From: Raphanus sativus
Lineage: Eukaryota; Streptophyta; Magnoliopsida; Brassicales; Brassicaceae
Direction: 5' to 3'
DNA length: 64,000 nt
NCBI RefSeq assembly: GCF_000801105.2
Contig: NC_079515.1
Location: 186,001 to 250,000, forward strand
The notes below the pieces were generated by a model that saw only the letters and a program-made list of their open reading frames with translations, searched no databases and had not been told where the DNA came from. Positions 1 to 12,600 of the stretch are shown in pieces. Every line of letters begins with the position of its first letter. The stretch's first letter is position 1. Made by a program: the position numbers and the translations under genes.

Positions 1-132
1 AAATTAATTATACACATACAAGCTTGGATTTAGGTTTTTAAAACACACACACATACAAGTTCATCCGTTTTAGGTTTTAAAACAAACACATACAAGTTCC
101 AAAAACACAACATAGTTCAACATTTCACCAAA

Positions 133-2780
133 TTAGTTTGGCGTAAAAGGAGACCTCAACAAATGAGAAACCTTGGACACCCTCTTTGGCCTCTCACCAG
201 CATCCTGTGAATCTGTCTTGTCCGCAGCAGCTTTTTCCGCAGCAGCCTTCTCAAATCTCTCTGCAGTGTCTGCCATAATCTGAAGTGTAGATTGCTCATC
301 TCCATCCTCATCAAATCTCTCTTCAGTATCTACATTGAAAAAAAAAATACATCCTGACTTAGATCATCATCATTAAAAATATAATTTGAAATTATATGTT
401 AATATGACTTACCTTGCACTAACTTCTCAGCAGCTGTCTCACCATCCTTCTCAGCCTCATTCTGTTTCTCACCATCCTTCTCAGTCTCTGCCTCAATCTG
501 CTTCTCACCATCCTCGTCGTCCTTATCAGCCTCATCATCATCACTGTCAACCTCATCACCATCCTCGCCGTCCTTATCAGCCTCATCATCATCACTGTCA
601 ACCTCATCACCATCCTCGCCGTCCTTATCAGCCTCATCACCATCCTCCTTATCAGCCTCATCATCATCCTTATCACCCTCATCACCATCCTCCTCATCAC
701 CCTCCTCCTTATCAGCCTCATCATCATCCTTATCACCCTCATCACCATCCTCCTCATCACCCTCCTCCTTATCACCCTCACCATCCTCCTTATCAGCTTC
801 TTTATCACCCACCTTATCACCATGCATCTCGCCCTCCCTTCTTCTGCCTCCTGAAACATAATCAGTTTCAACTTGGAATGACCAATTTTCTCTCTGAATC
901 TTGTCTTCTTCAACCTCCTTTACTCTTGCTGTCAGAAGATGAATTGTTTTGTCTCTCAATGCAAATTCATCATCCATGCTTTTGTTCAACTTCAACTCTA
1001 ATTCTCTTAATCTCTCACGACCTGCCTCGCCTCCTGGCTCGCCCCCTGCCTCAACACCTGCATTTCCCCCTGCCTCTAATTCTCTTAATCTCTCACGACC
1101 TGCCTCTCCCCCTGCCTCGCCTCCTGCTTCCTCTTGTTGCTCTCGGGTCCTCACATCCATCTCATATAGATCCGGCCAGAATATTTTACTCCCTGGTTGA
1201 AGTAGGATCCTGTTCCAACTGTCAACAGCTATGTCTGGCGTATCCCAATCATCTTTCAGCTCCAAGTCTGCAAAAGTCCCTTCATCCATGATTTGATACA
1301 AAAGGTCTAGTTCATATCCTACTGGTTCCAAAATAAGGCTATGCTCCCTGATGGAGTATCTAACTGGAACACCGTTTACTCCAAACCAAGCTTGTCTACC
1401 CTTTCCTGTATGCATAGTACGAAGTAGCAACATCCACAATCCCATCATTTTTCTTGTTGAGGTACAATCCATGTGGAATATATGCTTGAACTGAGGATGA
1501 TCCTGAAACCAACTCTTCTCTGAGGCATCAAACTTATCAACCGCGTTCAGCATGGTCAGGAAATCGTGTTGTCGGCACCTTGAGGAGAGCTTGCAACCCT
1601 TTTCATAGTCGCTCGGATTGAAGAAAAAACCAGCAGGTCTGTCAGCTTCTACGGTCATATCCCTCTCAACCTGGAAAACAAAAGCAAAATACTCAGTTGT
1701 ATTGGTTAGACTTATTATACTTTTCATTGTTGTACGAGTTATATTAGTTATAAGAAGTGTGGTTGGTGTTGTTATAGTTATACTAGTTCCATTGATTCTG
1801 TTTTACAACATATTATACGAGCTGAACTAGTTTCATTCTTTTAGTTGTACTAGTTATTCAATACTCAGGTGTATTAGTAAAACTAATTATACTTTTGATA
1901 GTTGTACGAGTTATATAATTTATAAGAAGTTTGGTTATACTAGTTATACTAGTTCCATTGATTCTGTTTACAACATATTATTACCAGTTGAACTAGTTTC
2001 ATTCTTTTAGTTGTACTAGTTATTCAATACTCAGGTGTATTAGTTAAACTAATTATACTTTTGATAGTTGTAGCAGTTATATAATTATAAGAAGTTCGGT
2101 TATACTAGTTATACTAGTTCCATTCATTCTGTTTACAACATATTATAAACAGTTGAACTAGTTTTATTTTAGTTGTACTAGTTACACTACTTATATAATT
2201 ACTACTAGTTCAACCCTATCACAAATAATTCTAAAACCATTTTAAATTGATTTGTTACCGTTCTTGGCGCCTCATTATCAACGGCAACCTCGGGTGTGTT
2301 TGGATCTCTGTTGTTAGATCCAATCTCCTCATCGTTCTGCTCGTCTACATGATGTGAAGGACTCTTTGTGGAAGAGTCTGAGGTTACTCGAGGTTGTTGT
2401 GGATTCTCGGCCTCATTCGCTGCATGAGTTGGTGTTGGCGATTTTTCTGGCTGACTCGGAGACACTGGGCGTGGTGTGGTGGGGTCCGGTGTGGGGGAAT
2501 GAACGCCTTCATTTTCTGGTGGAGATCCTGCGGTTTCTCTCACACGGTTCCGAGTCCTCTTGGTTGGATTCGACGAGGACCCACCGTCCAGACCACTATC
2601 TCGCTTCCTCTTCTTCTTTGTGGTCTCACTCCTCTTCGCCGCTTCTCTCTTTTTCTTAACGGCGGCTCTCCTTTTCGCTGCCGCTTCTTTTCTTTTTACG
2701 GCGGCGTTCTTTTTCTTCTCCGAGGCTCCCGCTTTTTCTTTCTTTTCGGCGAGACGAGTTTTTGGCGACATTGTAGACAC
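133..2780 (-). CDS. DUF1985-type transposon-associated protein with acidic repeats
   Basis: Three exons by GT-AG rules: 2780-2259, 1670-413 and 329-133. They join in frame to 658 aa. The N-terminus (about residues 1-75) is a Lys/Arg/Ala-rich stretch resembling a nuclear localisation region. The middle (about 175-300) carries the DUF1985 signature: a Trp-Phe-rich segment followed by GLWMLLLRTMHTGKGRQAWF and VPVRYSIREHSLI. DUF1985 is common in Brassicaceae proteins linked to Ulp1-protease-carrying Mutator-like elements, but no Ulp1 Cys-protease domain is present here. From about residue 420 the protein is an Asp/Glu/Lys/Gly repeat, and it ends in RVSKVSHLLRSPFTPN. The function is unknown. The gene is probably a transposon-derived or captured ORF; expression is not shown. 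The family call is from memory and moderately sure; the splice sites fit consensus and keep the frame. Confidence 0.6.
480..800 (-). repeat. 60-bp coding tandem repeat (acidic Asp/Glu/Lys)
   Basis: Imperfect 60-bp and shorter units repeat across this part of exon 2. Positions 661-720 and 721-780 are nearly identical. The unit is a multiple of three, so the array encodes a repeated acidic peptide (type DKEEGDEEDGDEGDKDDDEA) without breaking the frame. The opposite strand reads as a His/Pro-rich open frame, which is only a shadow of this repeat. Confidence 0.85.
1691..2190. repeat. Three tandem copies of a ~170-bp repeat in an intron
   Basis: Copies start at 1691, 1863 and 2029, giving periods of 172 and 166 bp. 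Each begins near ACTCAG(G/T)TGTATT and ends near TAGTTGTACTAGTTA. The array fills most of the first intron (2258-1671) of the DUF1985 gene and is dense in ACTAGTT words. Copies 2 and 3 are more alike than either is to copy 1. Confidence 0.85.
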
Positions 2781-5546
2781 GAGAATTGGAGATGGAGATT
2801 GTTGTTTTGAGATGATTGTGCTTGAATCTGAGTTTGATTAGAGATGGGAGTTTGAAATCGTGGTGGGTTAGAGATGAGAGTGGTGGTTATGGGAGAGAGA
2901 GTTTGAAATCGTGAGTGAGAAAGTTTGAAATCGTTGAAGTGGAGAAGATGATTTGGGAATTTAGGGTTTCAAAGTTGGGTCGGGTCGAATTAATGGATCT
3001 CAGTGGTTGGGTTTGTAAATAAGTTGAAGTTTCTTGGTTATTTAGTCTTTTTGCCCTATTTTCGATTTTGTTTTTTTTTAATTTTTAAACAAAAAAACAT
3101 GTGGTCCATAATAGATTTTTTTGAACCCTTTTGTCCCTTCCCAGCATTTGATCCCTTATATTTTCACAAGTTTATTTTTTTTTTGATAAAATATTTTCAC
3201 AAGTTTATAACCTTCATAACCCGAAATCATTAGAAAAAAAAAAACTGAAGGAAGATATTGCTCTCATATTTTTAGTTTTCTTTGCAAGTTCAGATTCTAA
3301 AGCTTTGTGCACCTTATCTATTAAGGGGGACTCTCGACTCTCTGCCTCTCTCCTTGCGTCTGAGCATATTAATTAATGAATATCTTTTAATTAGGTCAAC
3401 CCAACCGAAATTAGTTTCTTTCTATTATCCTACGTCAGGGAACTGATTATGTAGCTACTATATCCCGTCATCCTATAATTTTTATAAGTTGATCATACTC
3501 TTTAACTTAGAAGATGCATCATGCATCCTCCGTTCTTCTTCCTTTTCTACTACAAAACCAAACACACATCAGCTTTCCCACTATAATAAAATAAAACAAA
3601 GCCCATGCTTAATCATATAATTTGTCATTCTAAAAAATAACTGGTTCTATATCAAACAACAATATATAAACTCCGGTATGGCGGTATCATTATAAAACTA
3701 ACAACTAATACATGCTCTAGTTATAAAATGTTACGTATCGATCGTACATACATGGATCGTGTTGTCATGTACTCTTGTACTATATGACCATGTATATATT
3801 TATTTATACATCTTTCCCTTCTCTTTATAAATATGTGTGTAAACGTGTGTGGCTTCAGATGAAAAGTTGAATTACACACTATTCGCATACAGCGAAATGT
3901 GAAAACCCATAACCATAATTAAGGACCTTCTCAAACGAAAAGACTGAATATACTTGTTTTATATATTTAATATTATATCCTCTCTCTTTCTGAAGATGAC
4001 ATTTTGGCCCTGAAAGAGAAAGCTATAATATGAATATTGAATACCATGAGTGACAGATTGTAACGATTCCGATTAAAGTTTTCTTTTTAATATATCTTTT
4101 ACTTTATTTGTTATTTGTTTTATCAAGTTTTAATAAGAAGAAAGAAATAGATAGTGGAGGAAACTATTGAAACTAGAATTGTGCTAAAACCTTTATAGAT
4201 TGATCGTCTTTTCACAGAACCACACACATGGCGATGATCGACAGTAATCCACTACAATACTTCTGTCCTAAAGTCTCAGGTGTTTTGATTCTTTTCTTTT
4301 TCTTTTCTTTTTTTTTCTCTATAATTAAGACCATCTTTTCCAAAATAAATTTGTTTTGGTTTTACGCTGAAATAGAAAAATAAATAGTTTCAATTTTCAT
4401 TGGATATTCTCGAAGAAATGAAAGAAAAAAAATTATTCATAGACGAACCATTACTACAAGAGATCTCTACTACAAAATTGATGTATTGAGTTTTCCTCCA
4501 ATATATATATTCTTGTTTTGTGGTCTATATAATTTTCTTTTTGAAATAATGGTCTATATAATTTTACTTGGACTATTTATGCTAATCATCTTTTCAGTAA
4601 AGCAAACAAAAGGGAGATAAAAGAAAAAGTCCCCTATTTTTGGAAATATAGAAAGGAAAAACTTAGAAGACACTATCCAACGAAAAAGATGCCAACCCTA
4701 TTCATGGCCTCTTAACTTAGTTGTGAAGAAAAAATAAAAAGGAAAATCGATCATTATTTGTGTTCTTTTAATAATAATATAATACTTTTATATATGAGTA
4801 AAAGAATGTATGAAATCTATATCTCATCTTTGAATCCTTCAATGAAAAATGAACTTTTAGTGTTAAAAGTAGAGTAATAGAATGTATGAAGAATTTACAA
4901 TAATAGTTTCATGTGACTTTTATAATAGATTGTTTTTAGTTAGCAAAAATGATTTTGGAATCAGAGGAATGCTCTATTTTCCAACTTGTTTAGAAAATTT
5001 AAAGATTACACAAAAGTTTCAGCACTTTGAAAATTAAACATATATCTGTCTCAAACTCAAAACACAAAAAAAAAGTTTAACGCGAAATGTTTGAAGTCAA
5101 TCAACCTATTTTCATGTAGAGGCATAATTTCTTTTTTAGGTTAGCAAAGTTTTAATCTATTTTTTTTATATTGATGAAAAAGTATATATATAAATTATTA
5201 ATGATTTCTGTATCAAATATACATTCCACATTATTCCATTATTTGTTAGTTGTACCTTTCAAAGATTCTAATATCTAAAAATATTTGGGTAACGTATAAT
5301 ATTATAAGTTTGAATAACTAACAGTATACCGAATACGATTTTGTCCATTATATATAGCTTGTTTGATGTGCTGTTGTAAGACTGTTATCTTCTGAAACTG
5401 ACGAGAAGTGAGAAACCCCATTCTTCTTAGATTGGCAAATTCGTTATCCTTTAAAGCTAAGGTTTTTCCCCTCTTTGGGTGATGGAAGATATTTCTTTAT
5501 CGGTAAGGTCCATGGATTTCCAACTGGCTAACACATGGAACCGGAC
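2781..5546. other. AT-rich intergenic DNA, no gene recognised
   Basis: Positions 2781-3000 are probably the promoter and leader of the minus-strand DUF1985 gene. The rest is AT-rich, with no open frame or RNA gene I can support. An ATG at 4229 starts a short exon-like stretch ending before GTGTTTTG near 4279, but I could not extend it. Confidence 0.5.
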
Positions 5547-5551
5547 TATAT

Positions 5552-5884
5552 TGTTAGTGTGTTAGGTCTCACATTGGTAATTCCAGAGTTATTCAAATAA
5601 TATATAACACGTATGAACCAATTCATCTATTGTCTTGAAATTTTGGGTTGGAAGCTCATAGCTATCATAGTATCAGAGCATGTTTCGATCGTTGGAGACA
5701 CTCTATAGATGTAGTCCCATAAAAACTTCACGTTTCAGATGGTCATGCCTGAGCGTGAAGAGGGAGTGTTAGTGTGTTAGGTCTTACATCGATAATATCA
5801 AAATTATTCGAATAATATATAATACACATGAACTAATTCACCTATTGCTTTAAGATTTTGGATTGAAAGCTCATATAGCTATCA
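5552..5884 (+). mobile_element. TRIM (terminal-repeat retrotransposon in miniature), complete
   Basis: The left terminal repeat is 5552-5667 (116 bp) and the right is 5767-5884 (118 bp). Both begin TGTTAGTGTGTTAGGTCT and end CTATCA. Directly after the left repeat, 5668-5679 reads TAGTATCAGAGC, one mismatch from the canonical plant initiator-Met-tRNA primer binding site. A purine tract (GAAGAGGGAG, 5757-5766) precedes the right repeat. The 99-bp interior has no coding capacity. A 5-bp target duplication, TATAT, flanks the element at 5547-5551 and 5885-5889. These are the defining features of TRIMs, which must be moved by another element's machinery. Confidence 0.9.
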
Positions 5885-5889
5885 TATAT

Positions 5890-7184
5890 CGTAGCTAATC
5901 ATATTAATTTTCTCCATCAATATATCTTGAAAATGTAAATATAAATACACATTTGAAGGAGTCAATACGGCTATATATGGAATTTCCAACCATAACAAGA
6001 GAAAGCAAATGGCATATATTATGAAGCTCATATTACATTAACCTAACTAGCCATTATAAACTTGAAAGGCTTTGTTCTTCATTAGCTATACATGCATGCA
6101 TATTAAGAAAAGCCATACCCATTTATATATGCAACCATGTATATTAATAAAGTCGTATAAGCATGTTCATATAGAGAGAGCAATTGCATTTTGGGAAGCT
6201 GAAGAGTCAAGAAGAAAATAATGAAAATGAAGGAGGAATATAAGTTTCAGTAGTATATACTTATGTCAAATATAAACCATCACACAGTCTTAGTCAAAAA
6301 AAAAAAAACCATCACACAGTACGTTCCATCATTGAAAACAAGACCTCGTAATAGTTTCTTTTTTTTAACGAGGGAGAATCTTCAAAAGGAAAGAAATTAT
6401 GGAAAACAAAAGAGGGACTCGTGTAGTCGTGTAATACAATAAGCTAAAATGCATTTGTTAAATGAAAGCGAGATCCTATATTTAGTTAAAAATAATGGCA
6501 TGTGGCCGGCCATAAGCAGTTCCATTGCACCTAGCCTGTTTGTTTCTTTTCCGTAAGGTGTGACATGAAATCGATAGTCGCCAAAATATTGGCTGTAAAT
6601 TGCCTACCTTTTCTTTTGCTTCGTAAATTCATTTTGAACCTTAACTTGACTTGACCTTAACTGTAAAATAAGTCTCAATATTGAAAAGTAATACACAGAA
6701 AAGGTCAGAAAGATTAGAAACAAATTATAAAAAAAAAAAGAAAAAGGAGTGACGATTAACTACTGAATTTTATAAGGAATGGGATGATACTACGACAAGG
6801 CGGTGAAAAAAAATGAAAAGACACAGGATGATGAGGAGCGTTAGATGTCTGCGGATGAAGCGCAGATACGACACTGACCCGACCGTGGAGCATGCACCCT
6901 ATGTGACACACACACTCTGGCCGAACCACCAACAGGCCACAGCTGAATATATATATTTTTTAAAAAAGGTCTCTCTATTCAGATCCAACGGCGAAGATGG
7001 GTTGCGGAATCCACTACGCTAAAGAAAGTGGACCCCACAAAAGCTTAGAAAGTCCACTTCAAATGATAAAAAAATCCAATTGGCATTGAACTACCAGAAA
7101 TACCCCGCGGTGAATTTGAAAATACAGAGCTTTGGTTCTCAAAGAGGGTACGAGAGTAATTTAACAAGGACGCATATTGTAGTG
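5890..7184. other. Intergenic DNA and upstream region of HB1
   Basis: AT-rich to about 6750, then more mixed in composition towards the HB1 core promoter. No gene or RNA recognised. A 69-codon frame at 6813-7022 has no family resemblance. Confidence 0.5.
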
Positions 7185-7265
7185 TATAAAAAGAGCGCGC
7201 TTCTTGAAGCTCTGAGCTATAGGCTAAGGGGAAAACTCTCTCTCTCTCTTTCTATTTCTTAATCT
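7185..7265 (+). promoter_or_regulatory. HB1 core promoter: TATA box and CT-rich leader start
   Basis: TATAAAAAG at 7185-7193 is followed about 30 bp later by the likely start site (around 7215-7220), then by a CT-rich tract at 7230-7262, typical of plant 5' leaders. This places a leader of nearly 400 nt before the HB1 start at 7608. Confidence 0.6.
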
Positions 7266-7425
7266 TTCTGCAATTTGAATTGCGTCCTTGGATAAACTAA
7301 GATGATGATGATGATCCGATAATTAAAAAAAAAATCGAAATAAAGAAAACAAAGTCTTGTCTTGTCTTTTTGGTTGAATAGATCTGTGGTTCCCTCTGGT
7401 TGAGGAGGGGGGGGTATTGCGGTTG

Positions 7426-7515
7426 ATGATGGGATTTTGCATGTGTCAGTTGGAGTGTCCGGCAAGATTAGTGTGGAGTACTAGCTTCTTCCGCCATAAG
7501 TTCATCATCTTCTAA
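7426..7515 (+). CDS. Upstream ORF in the HB1 leader, candidate conserved-peptide uORF
   Basis: A 29-codon frame begins with two consecutive ATGs at 7426 and 7429 and stops at 7513-7515, 92 bp before the HB1 ATG. It contains [18 protein letters not shown], a non-repetitive peptide. A. thaliana ATHB1 is reported to have a translation-repressing conserved-peptide uORF in its leader (I recall CPuORF33). This frame is in the right place and of plausible length, but I could not align it. A second tiny frame, MMMMIR, lies upstream at 7302-7322. If conserved, the peptide would stall ribosomes and lower HB1 protein output. Confidence 0.5.
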   Translation: MMGFCMCQLECPARLVWSTSFFRHKFIIF

Positions 7516-7607
7516 TATTCCCTTTCTCTTTTTACTTTCAACCCCAATCCTCTATCTCTCTGTTTCTTAAGTTTCTTCTTCTTCTTCTGCTGGTAAAATC
7601 GAATCGA

Positions 7608-8984
7608 ATGGAATCCAATAAGTTTTTCTTCAATCCGCCCACTTCTCATGGCAACATGTTCTTCCTCACTAATCTCAATCCAGTCGTCCAAGGTTTTTTG
7701 TTTGTTTCTCAATTCTCTGTTTTATGGAACTTTGACTTTTGGTTTTAATCTGGAAGCTAAGAAGTTAGTTAGTTAGTTAGTATTATTAACTTATTGTCTC
7801 TGATTGGGAGGGAATGAAGCAGGATCGATGATAAACATGGAGGAGGAATCATCGAAACGAAGACCCTTCTTTTGCTCTCCTGATGATCTTCTCTACGACG
7901 ACGTTGACTATTACGACGACCAAACACCCGACAAAAAGCGTCGCCTTACTCATGAACAGGTGGTTTCTTCACTCTTGTCTTTTTTTTTTCTAACCCGAGT
8001 CTTCTTTAATTAGAAATAATTATTATTAATGATTTCTTCGATCAGGTGCATCTGCTGGAGAAAAGCTTCGAGACGGAGAACAAGCTGGAGCCAGAGCGCA
8101 AGACTCAGCTTGCTAAGAAGCTTGGTCTTCAGCCTCGTCAAGTTTCTGTCTGGTTTCAAAACCGCCGCGCTCGTTGGAAAACAAAGCAGCTCGAGAGAGA
8201 CTTCAATCTCCTCAAGTCCTCTTACGACCAACTCCTCTCTAACTACGACTCCATCCTCAAGGACAACCATCATCTCAGATCCCAGGTCTTTCTATTTACT
8301 ATAATAATCGTGTTAGAATTTATGCTTTTTTTTGCTGATTAGTGAATCTATATTTATGCCTTATTGGTCCAAAGGAGCAAAAGCATCAAGTGAAAAAGGA
8401 AATATGCTTTTTCCTCTTCTTTATTTTATTTTATTTTTTACCTAATACAATCAGAAAGAGCATAATAATAGTATTAACTAAAAAAAGAAACAAGATTGGG
8501 AATCAAATCAATCAACAAATTTACTTTTAATATCTTCTTCTCCTTCTTATGGGAGGGGATGGTTTGGTTTGCTTGTGTGTCGACTGACTTCTGACTGTTG
8601 TGATTTTTACCTTTTATTAAAAAGTACTTTGTAAGAGTCTTTTATCTCATACTTCCACAGGTGACTTCCCTCGCCGGCAAGGTCCAAGCCAAAGAAGAGA
8701 CAGCTACCGGTCAGGTGCCAGAACCAAACCAGCTCGATCCGGTGAACATGAACCCGGCAATCAAAACAGAGGACCGGTTAAGTTCAGGGAGTGCGGTACT
8801 AGACGAAGACGCACCTCATCAACTAAGAGACAGCTGCGACTCTTACTTCCCAAGCATTGTACCCATCCACCACCACTCGGGGCAAGACACCAACAACAAC
8901 AACGGCTGTGGTAATGACACGGGCTGTTTCGCTGACGTCTTTGTGCAAGGTGAATCATTTGGATTGTGGGGCTGCTGGACTTGA
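7608..8984 (+). CDS. HB1: HD-Zip class I transcription factor, ATHB1/HAT5 orthologue
   Basis: Four exons, 7608-7692, 7823-7959, 8046-8285 and 8661-8984, give 261 aa. The N-terminus ([20 protein letters not shown]) and body follow A. thaliana ATHB1 (272 aa) closely. The homeodomain is at about residues 66-125 with helix-3 core [10 protein letters not shown] (110-119). A leucine zipper follows, with heptad positions L123, L130, L137, I144 and L151. HD-Zip I proteins bind CAAT(A/T)ATTG-like sites as dimers in the nucleus. Ser108 replaces the more usual Ala just before the WFQNRR core. The C-terminus ends in an acidic, Trp-containing stretch ([10 protein letters not shown]), like the AHA-type activation motif. 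The start is fixed by homology and follows the uORF. Identification is very secure. Confidence 0.95.
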
Positions 8985-9604
8985 AACTTCAAAAGCCAAT
9001 CCGTATATTTATATATTGTTTTATGTGCGTTTGTTTTATCAAGTACAGTCTATGTTGACGTAACCCTCTGCATAAATTTGTGGACTAATTCCGCAATTCC
9101 ACACGGTATTTTATCGGTTATATATTTTATGTTTTATATGAACACAGGATTCAGTCTATTTTCTAATTTTATGAAGCAGAACTCATATGGTTGGATAAAT
9201 TCACTGGCTTCTGTACCCTCTACTGAAACCACTACCAAGAGGAAGATTGAAGCACTCTCACCATTTTATGAAGTCTGAGACTGAGATTTATAAAGAATCC
9301 AAGTTTCAGTTCTACCATCTAAGGAGCGGCTTTACTACTAAATTAATTCCATCCACATTAGTCAGTCTTCTATATATATACATCTCTGCGTACACAATTC
9401 TCTCCTACTTGTTAAACCGGACTTCTCTTTGATGAACCACCAACCCAGTTCTCAACATCCGGGTAGTTACAGGTCCGCTTAACACTGCCCAAGTATCTCT
9501 ACACATACCCACGCATTGGCTCCCGCTTAGTTAAAAAAAAAAAACACCCCATTCTTTCCATGTTCTTGCCGGCTGAAAGCTTTCCTACTTGTGAAGTAAA
9601 TTTG
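8985..9604. other. Intergenic DNA, HB1 3' end to MBD9 relic
   Basis: Contains the HB1 3' UTR and the downstream side of the minus-strand MBD9 relic. Short codon-like stretches near 9160-9280 (+) and 9420-9530 (-) are not recognisable as a family. No transposon ends were seen. Confidence 0.45.
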
Positions 9605-12600
9605 TTATGATCCCTCTGGTTCTTTCCTCTTTTTTACCAGATCTTCTGTTTGCTCTCTTGTGTATCTGAAACAGCTTGTGACTTTTGCTCCGCTAAGGGC
9701 TTTGTCTCATCCATAGGATCTGATTTAGTTACGGTTTTATCGTACATAATAGCTGCATCCAGGTAGAAAAAACGGACGGATAACCCTGAGAGAGTTGAGA
9801 TTTTAGCAGCCGCTGAAAGAGAAGACCAGTACCACCATTCGTTTTTTAAGTACTCTGTCTTAACCATGTCTTCTACCACTATTGTTGTCTGAACCAACTG
9901 AAACAGAACATCAAAGGGCATAGACATTAGAAATCCCAGCTTATGATGCTGTATTAGATTAGAGAGGTGAAAGAGTTGTATTTGAGAAATAAACCTCGAA
10001 AATGCTTTGTGCGGTTTTAACAAATGCACGCCAAGCTCGTCTACGATCTGGATGTGATTTCGATGTTCTTAAAGCTTCTTCAGGCAATGCCACATCCATA
10101 TCAAGCAATATGGTTTTAAGGAACCTGAAAACCGGCAGAGCTTTGCCAGTAACACGTTTCAAAGAAGCCTGTGGAACCACACAGCAGCCTTTTTAACCCA
10201 CTACCGGAAGCTTTCTTCTTCTTTTGCTCTGAGAAGTCAAAATCCACTCCACTCCGTTTATTCGGCGGACCGCCAATATCATTTGTGACAAATCTATCGA
10301 ACCACATGCTAGACTCAGAATTCAAGTCTTCCCCATTGGCTTTCAGAACCAGTAAAAATCACCTGACCCCCTGAATTACCACTATCTAGCTTACTGAAAG
10401 TGGCAGATATATATGAGCATTGAGTCGTTAAGATGAGTAGATGGCAACGGAAGAAATGTTGGTATTCCATTTGAACCTATCAGACCAATCTCGTTAACCA
10501 AATCTCTGTTAGAATTCTTTGTCACAAACTTAGAACAGATCTCCTCAAAATGGTATGGGGAAATAGATTCTTCTCCCTGATATCTTATCAGGCCCAGAAT
10601 CAAGTTCAGAAACATTGGATGTTTCAGCTACTTCTTTGCCAGCGTTAGACTTTAAACGATGATCAGATCTCAGGCTTTCTTTTGCTTTCGAAGAATCATA
10701 AATTGCCTTTGCCTTCTTCAGTTGCTAATGAACAAGGAATACACTTACTACTCTCGGCGTGCTCTTCAAATACATCATCACTTGGAAATGTTGTGTGACA
10801 TATGAGACAGTGAATCATGGATGGCAAAATGGATTCCAAGCATTCGCATCTACACAGTTTCACTTGCTCTGCAACCTTAGTCTTCTTCCCCCCGTTCTTT
10901 TATGGTTTCGGTCTCTAGTTTGATGCAAGGACCATATCTATTCTCCATTGACATGGCAGCCTTCGTCACAAGATTCCCAGCCAATTTTGGAGAGGACGCA
11001 TTCTGAGCTTGTTTTATTTCCCTATGCAGATTCCCATATCGTAAACTTTTCCAGCACAAAATAGACTATCTCAGGTCTCTTTCTTTCGGGTCGTCATCAT
11101 GAAGCCATAGGACAAGCTCGCTGATCTCCGCTTCAGTTTCATAACATATCCAGGGTGAAACCATTAGTCTTCCATGGTCAATGTCATGGAGAAATGGGGA
11201 GGAAACTTTTGAACCTGCCAGATCAACTTGTACAGATTTCTGCAAAGACATGCATCCATCAACCAAAATATGAGGATGTTCTTCTGGGAAGAAGCAACCC
11301 CAGTATAAACGACCACTAGCATCACTTCCCAGAAAGTCTCTTCGTATAGATTGCCTCAGAAGTTGGGCTTCTATGCTTCTTATTGATTGCTGCAGATTCT
11401 GTATTTCATTGCCATTGGCATTCAAATCCTGTTGACAAGCCTGCAATTCTTGGGAAGCCAGAGAAGATGCATCATTAGCTGTCTGTAATTCCACTGTATC
11501 GGATTTTAGAGAGTGTGTTTCATTGTTCCTTCTAACTGATGTGCGCAAGGTCTCTGTGGTATCTTCTTTTTCACAAGACATGTTATCTGTTACTTCTCTT
11601 GGTAACTCGTGCCTCCCAGGGGACGTAGCTTTTTCTGCGGTGGAAATGACATGTGACACTCCGGTTTGGGCATCATTCTCAAGCAGAGCTTTCCCCTGAT
11701 TGTTAAGAAATGCAGTACGGGAAGTGGCATCATCATGAGTAACCCGGTCTCCAACATCCTCTTGTGGTTGTTGACTACATCCAATGTGGTCTGCAAAGCT
11801 ACTTGAATTTTGTGGTTCACCCATTTCTTTTAGAATACTAGGTTCAACCTTTGCGAGTTTAGCCCTCAGAAATTCATGCCGCATTTTCTTCATAATTAAT
11901 GACATCTGATACACCAATAGACGTCCTCTTTCTGGTTCCTTTAACAGATCTATGCACCAAATCTCCACCTCGAACATCCGCTAGCAATGAGAGGACAGCT
12001 CTCTGTATACAGTAAGAGCGAAATAAATTTTCTTGAAAAGATAGCACACGTCACTAGACTGAGACTATATCACCGCAAGAACAAAAACCAGAAAAGGGAA
12101 TTTGAGAAAACAAGAAATACTTAGTTTACGCGGTTCAAAATTGCAAGTATTTTTAGGAGGGAAGACAATTGGTTTCAGAGATGGGACCTTTGTCGGTCCG
12201 GATGCATTGCCTTTATAATACTTGTTTACTGATGGAATGATCCAATATCTTCTTCGCCCAGTCTGGTGGATTTCTCTCTAAAGCCTCGTAGACACACTTA
12301 CCTGATTCTAGTCTCAACATTTGTTGGAAGTTTTCTCACAGGTTCCAGTACCAGTGCCCACTCTGGAATATCACCATTGCAAGCTTTTGTCTCAGTAGCA
12401 TCAAGGTCGTCAGAATCATCATCTTCCACATAAATAACATCATTTTCTCTTGTCAAAGAACCAAATTATTTTTTTAGAAGCCTCTGCAAGTAACTGAAGA
12501 TAAAGAGTTAATATCTACATGCAAATCCAATGATCATTCTCTTTCGGTGAGAGTGCTTTAGGAACTTAAGTATTCTAACACTTGTTCTACAACAATCAAA

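Noticed and set aside
386..1291. 301-codon His/Pro-rich open frame on the plus strand
   Set aside because: It is antisense to the acidic-repeat exon of the DUF1985 gene and arises from the repeat's codon pattern.
4229..4280. Short ATG-led exon-like stretch ending at a possible donor
   Set aside because: No downstream exon or family match was found; it is probably chance.
6813..7022. 69-codon frame upstream of HB1
   Set aside because: It lies upstream of the HB1 TATA box, has no family resemblance, and its Arg/Met-rich start looks random.
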